Source: Clostridiaceae bacterium | GTDB taxonomy: Bacteria; Bacillota; Clostridia; DSM-8532 | DNA: 7,534 nt | Assembly: GCA_025361665.1 (NCBI GenBank) | Contig: JANYKF010000048.1 | Coordinates: 1-7,534 of the forward strand | Reading direction: 5' to 3' | In this document: piece after piece, positions 6,458 through 7,534 of the stretch | Layout: every line of letters begins with the position of its first letter | How positions within the stretch are numbered: position 1 is the stretch's first letter | Position numbers and translations under genes: made by a program | Notes under the pieces: model-generated | Seen by the model: only the letters and a program-made list of their open reading frames with translations | Databases searched by the model: none | What the model was told of the DNA's origin: nothing

Positions 6458-6513
6458 AAAAACAATCTGCTGATGAATTCCCGACCCAATCATCTGTCGC
6501 AAGGGAGAGAGCA

Positions 6514-7344
6514 ATGGACATTTTTTTACCGGGACTGATTGTTGGCTTTAGGGAAGGTCTTGAAGCATTCATGATTGTCATGCTCCTGGTTCAGTACTTG
6601 AAGAGAAGCAACCATGAGAACCTTCGGAAAAACGTCTATATCGGGATGGGATTGGGGATTGCCGTTTCTCTTGGAGTAGGCGGGCTTTTCTTCCTGCTCA
6701 CGGATGCCCTTGCGAATATGGAAGGGTTTGCGGGTTTTTGGGAGAGCGGGGCAAGCCTGGTCGCCCTAGGATTTGTCACTGCGTTCATCTACTGGATGAT
6801 AGCCCACGGCAGGAACATGGTCACTTCCCTGGAAACAAGCGTCAGTGGCAGGATGACCGCTCTGGGTGTGGCCAGTGTCGCATTTGCAATGGTTGCACGG
6901 GAAGGTTTCGAAATTGCCGTATTTTCCTTCGCCGGGAAATATACGTTCATTTCACTGGCAGCAGGCATCCTGTGTGCCCTGCTGGTGACGGCACTCGTCC
7001 TGTTCTCGCTGATCAGGGTGAACATGCGGGTCCTGTTCAATGTGACACTGGCCTATCTGATCCTTCAGGCCGGGTTCCTGCTTGGAGTCGTCATTCATGA
7101 GGGGTTGTCCGCATTCCTCGCAACGAACCTCCTGTCAGGCGACAGCCACTTGCTGGTGAAACTGTACGATTTGTCCAATACGGTTTTTTATCATAAGCAG
7201 GGCATCATCGGACTTCCCCTGTATGTGCTTTTCGGATGGTATTCAGAGCCGGAAATCCTGCAGTTCCTTGCCCAGTATGTCTTTACGGCATCTTTCTTCA
7301 CAATTTGGTACAAAGAGGCAAGAAAGAGGACACATGCACGGTAA
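6514..7344 (+). CDS. FTR1/EfeU-type high-affinity iron permease
   Basis: This is an integral membrane protein that moves iron across the cytoplasmic membrane. The two diagnostic REXXE motifs are present in hydrophobic segments: REGLE at 13-17 and REGFE at 129-133. About seven membrane segments can be traced, roughly at 6-28, 41-63, 80-97, 115-138, 144-167, 174-198 and 250-267. Length (276) matches bacterial EfeU/FTR1. ATG 6514 is preceded by AGGGAGAG at 6502-6509, a good ribosome binding site, and the protein opens directly with the first helix. A strong promoter with a Fur-like box lies just upstream, so expression is expected under iron limitation. No EfeO or EfeB gene follows; the next gene is convergent. 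The permease is therefore a single-gene unit here, and its periplasmic or oxidase partners, if any, lie elsewhere. There is no sign of disruption. Confidence 0.93.
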   Translation: MDIFLPGLIVGFREGLEAFMIVMLLVQYLKRSNHENLRKNVYIGMGLGIAVSLGVGGLFFLLTDALANMEGFAGFWESGASLVALGFVTAFIYWMIAHGRNMVTSLETSVSGRMTALGVASVAFAMVAREGFEIAVFSFAGKYTFISLAAGILCALLVTALVLFSLIRVNMRVLFNVTLAYLILQAGFLLGVVIHEGLSAFLATNLLSGDSHLLVKLYDLSNTVFYHKQGIIGLPLYVLFGWYSEPEILQFLAQYVFTASFFTIWYKEARKRTHAR

Positions 7345-7413
7345 CCGGTCCCGGTGATGCATCCGGGCCACTGAACGAGCCGGGCACTGATCGACCCCGG
7401 CACCGAGGTCCCC
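7345..7413 (+). repeat. Degenerate GC-rich short tandem repeat after the iron permease
   Basis: Units starting CCGG recur about every 16-18 bases, at 7345, 7363, 7380 and 7397. The middle two are clearest: CCGGGCCACTGAACGAG (7363-7379) against CCGGGCACTGATCGAC (7380-7395). The outer two are weak matches. The block fills much of the gap between the permease stop and the convergent gene ending at 7438. Confidence 0.4.
7379..7401. terminator. GC-rich hairpin between convergent genes
   Basis: GCCGGG (7379-7384) pairs perfectly with CCCGGC (7396-7401) across an 11-base loop. A second stem, CCCGG (7350-7354) with CCGGG (7363-7367), sits closer to the permease stop. No T-run follows on either strand, so the terminator role is inferred from position only. 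Confidence 0.35.
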
Positions 7414-7437
7414 CTTGAGATCGGAGCCGAGTTCCCT

Positions 7438-7534
7438 TCAGCCTTTGATAACCGGCACTTCCTTTTCCCACTGGGCAACAAATTCTGAATATTCTTCCTT
7501 CATGATGGGGATGCGGGAACCGGCCGATCCGCAA
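7438..7534 (-). CDS. C-terminal 31 codons of an unidentified protein, cut by the window edge
   Basis: Reading the minus strand from 7533, the frame gives CGSAGSRIPI, then MKEEYSEFVAQWEKEV, then PVIKG and a TGA stop at 7440-7438. I do not recognise the family. The piece reads as a plausible protein end: a small-residue turn, then an amphipathic Lys/Glu-rich helix with Tyr, Phe and Trp, and a short hydrophobic finish. The other minus-strand frames here give Arg/Pro/Cys-rich translations typical of non-coding frames. The internal ATG has no ribosome binding site, so this is a gene end and not a small gene. It converges on the iron permease with a 93-base gap. Confidence 0.5.
   Translation of the reverse strand, partial: CGSAGSRIPIMKEEYSEFVAQWEKEVPVIKG

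Noticed and set aside
7191..7534. Two overlapping minus-strand frames of 96 and 78+ codons near the right edge
   Set aside because: They overlap the 3' end of the iron permease and give Arg/Pro/Cys-rich low-quality translations. The frame ending at 7438 is the better candidate.

Overview
The window looks like a chromosomal piece of a Bacillota (Firmicutes)-like bacterium. This rests on family resemblance only: a Lys/Gly-tailed class A penicillin-binding protein, a DapA-superfamily aldolase of the QSSEM type, and a BNR_2 sialidase-like protein next to a URO-D-domain protein. No marker fixes the taxon. Coding density is high, with no rRNA, tRNA, CRISPR array or insertion sequence.

Layout. (1) 2-1633 (+): 3' part of a class A PBP gene, running in from the left edge. 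(2) About 1675-2211 (+): a flavin-reductase-like FMN-binding split-barrel protein whose frame touches the PBP stop. (3) 2212-2420: a 209-base gap whose right half holds interlocking inverted repeats just before the next ribosome binding site. (4) 2421-4509-5525 (+): a tightly packed three-gene group: DapA/N-acetylneuraminate-lyase-type aldolase, cytoplasmic BNR (Asp-box) sialidase-like protein, and URO-D-domain protein. (5) 5526-5576: a short convergent gap with a stem-loop. (6) 5577-6344 (-): TatD-family metal-dependent hydrolase. (7) 6345-6513: a divergent intergenic region with a sigma70-type promoter and a 16/19 match to the Fur box. (8) 6514-7344 (+): FTR1/EfeU-type iron permease. (9) 7345-7437: a GC-rich gap with degenerate repeats and a hairpin. 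(10) 7438-7534 (-): the last 31 codons of an unidentified gene leaving the right edge.

The aldolase, sialidase-like and URO-D genes overlap or abut and probably form an operon, plausibly for cytosolic breakdown or modification of a sugar acid or glycoside; the substrate is unknown. The oddest spot is the aldolase/sialidase junction. The aldolase frame has no stop at its expected end and stays open for about 500 bases into the sialidase gene. The junction carries a 36-base tandem repeat open in all three forward frames, and a TGATGA in the third frame overlaps the sialidase ATGATG start. The iron permease appears to be a stand-alone, iron-repressed transport gene.
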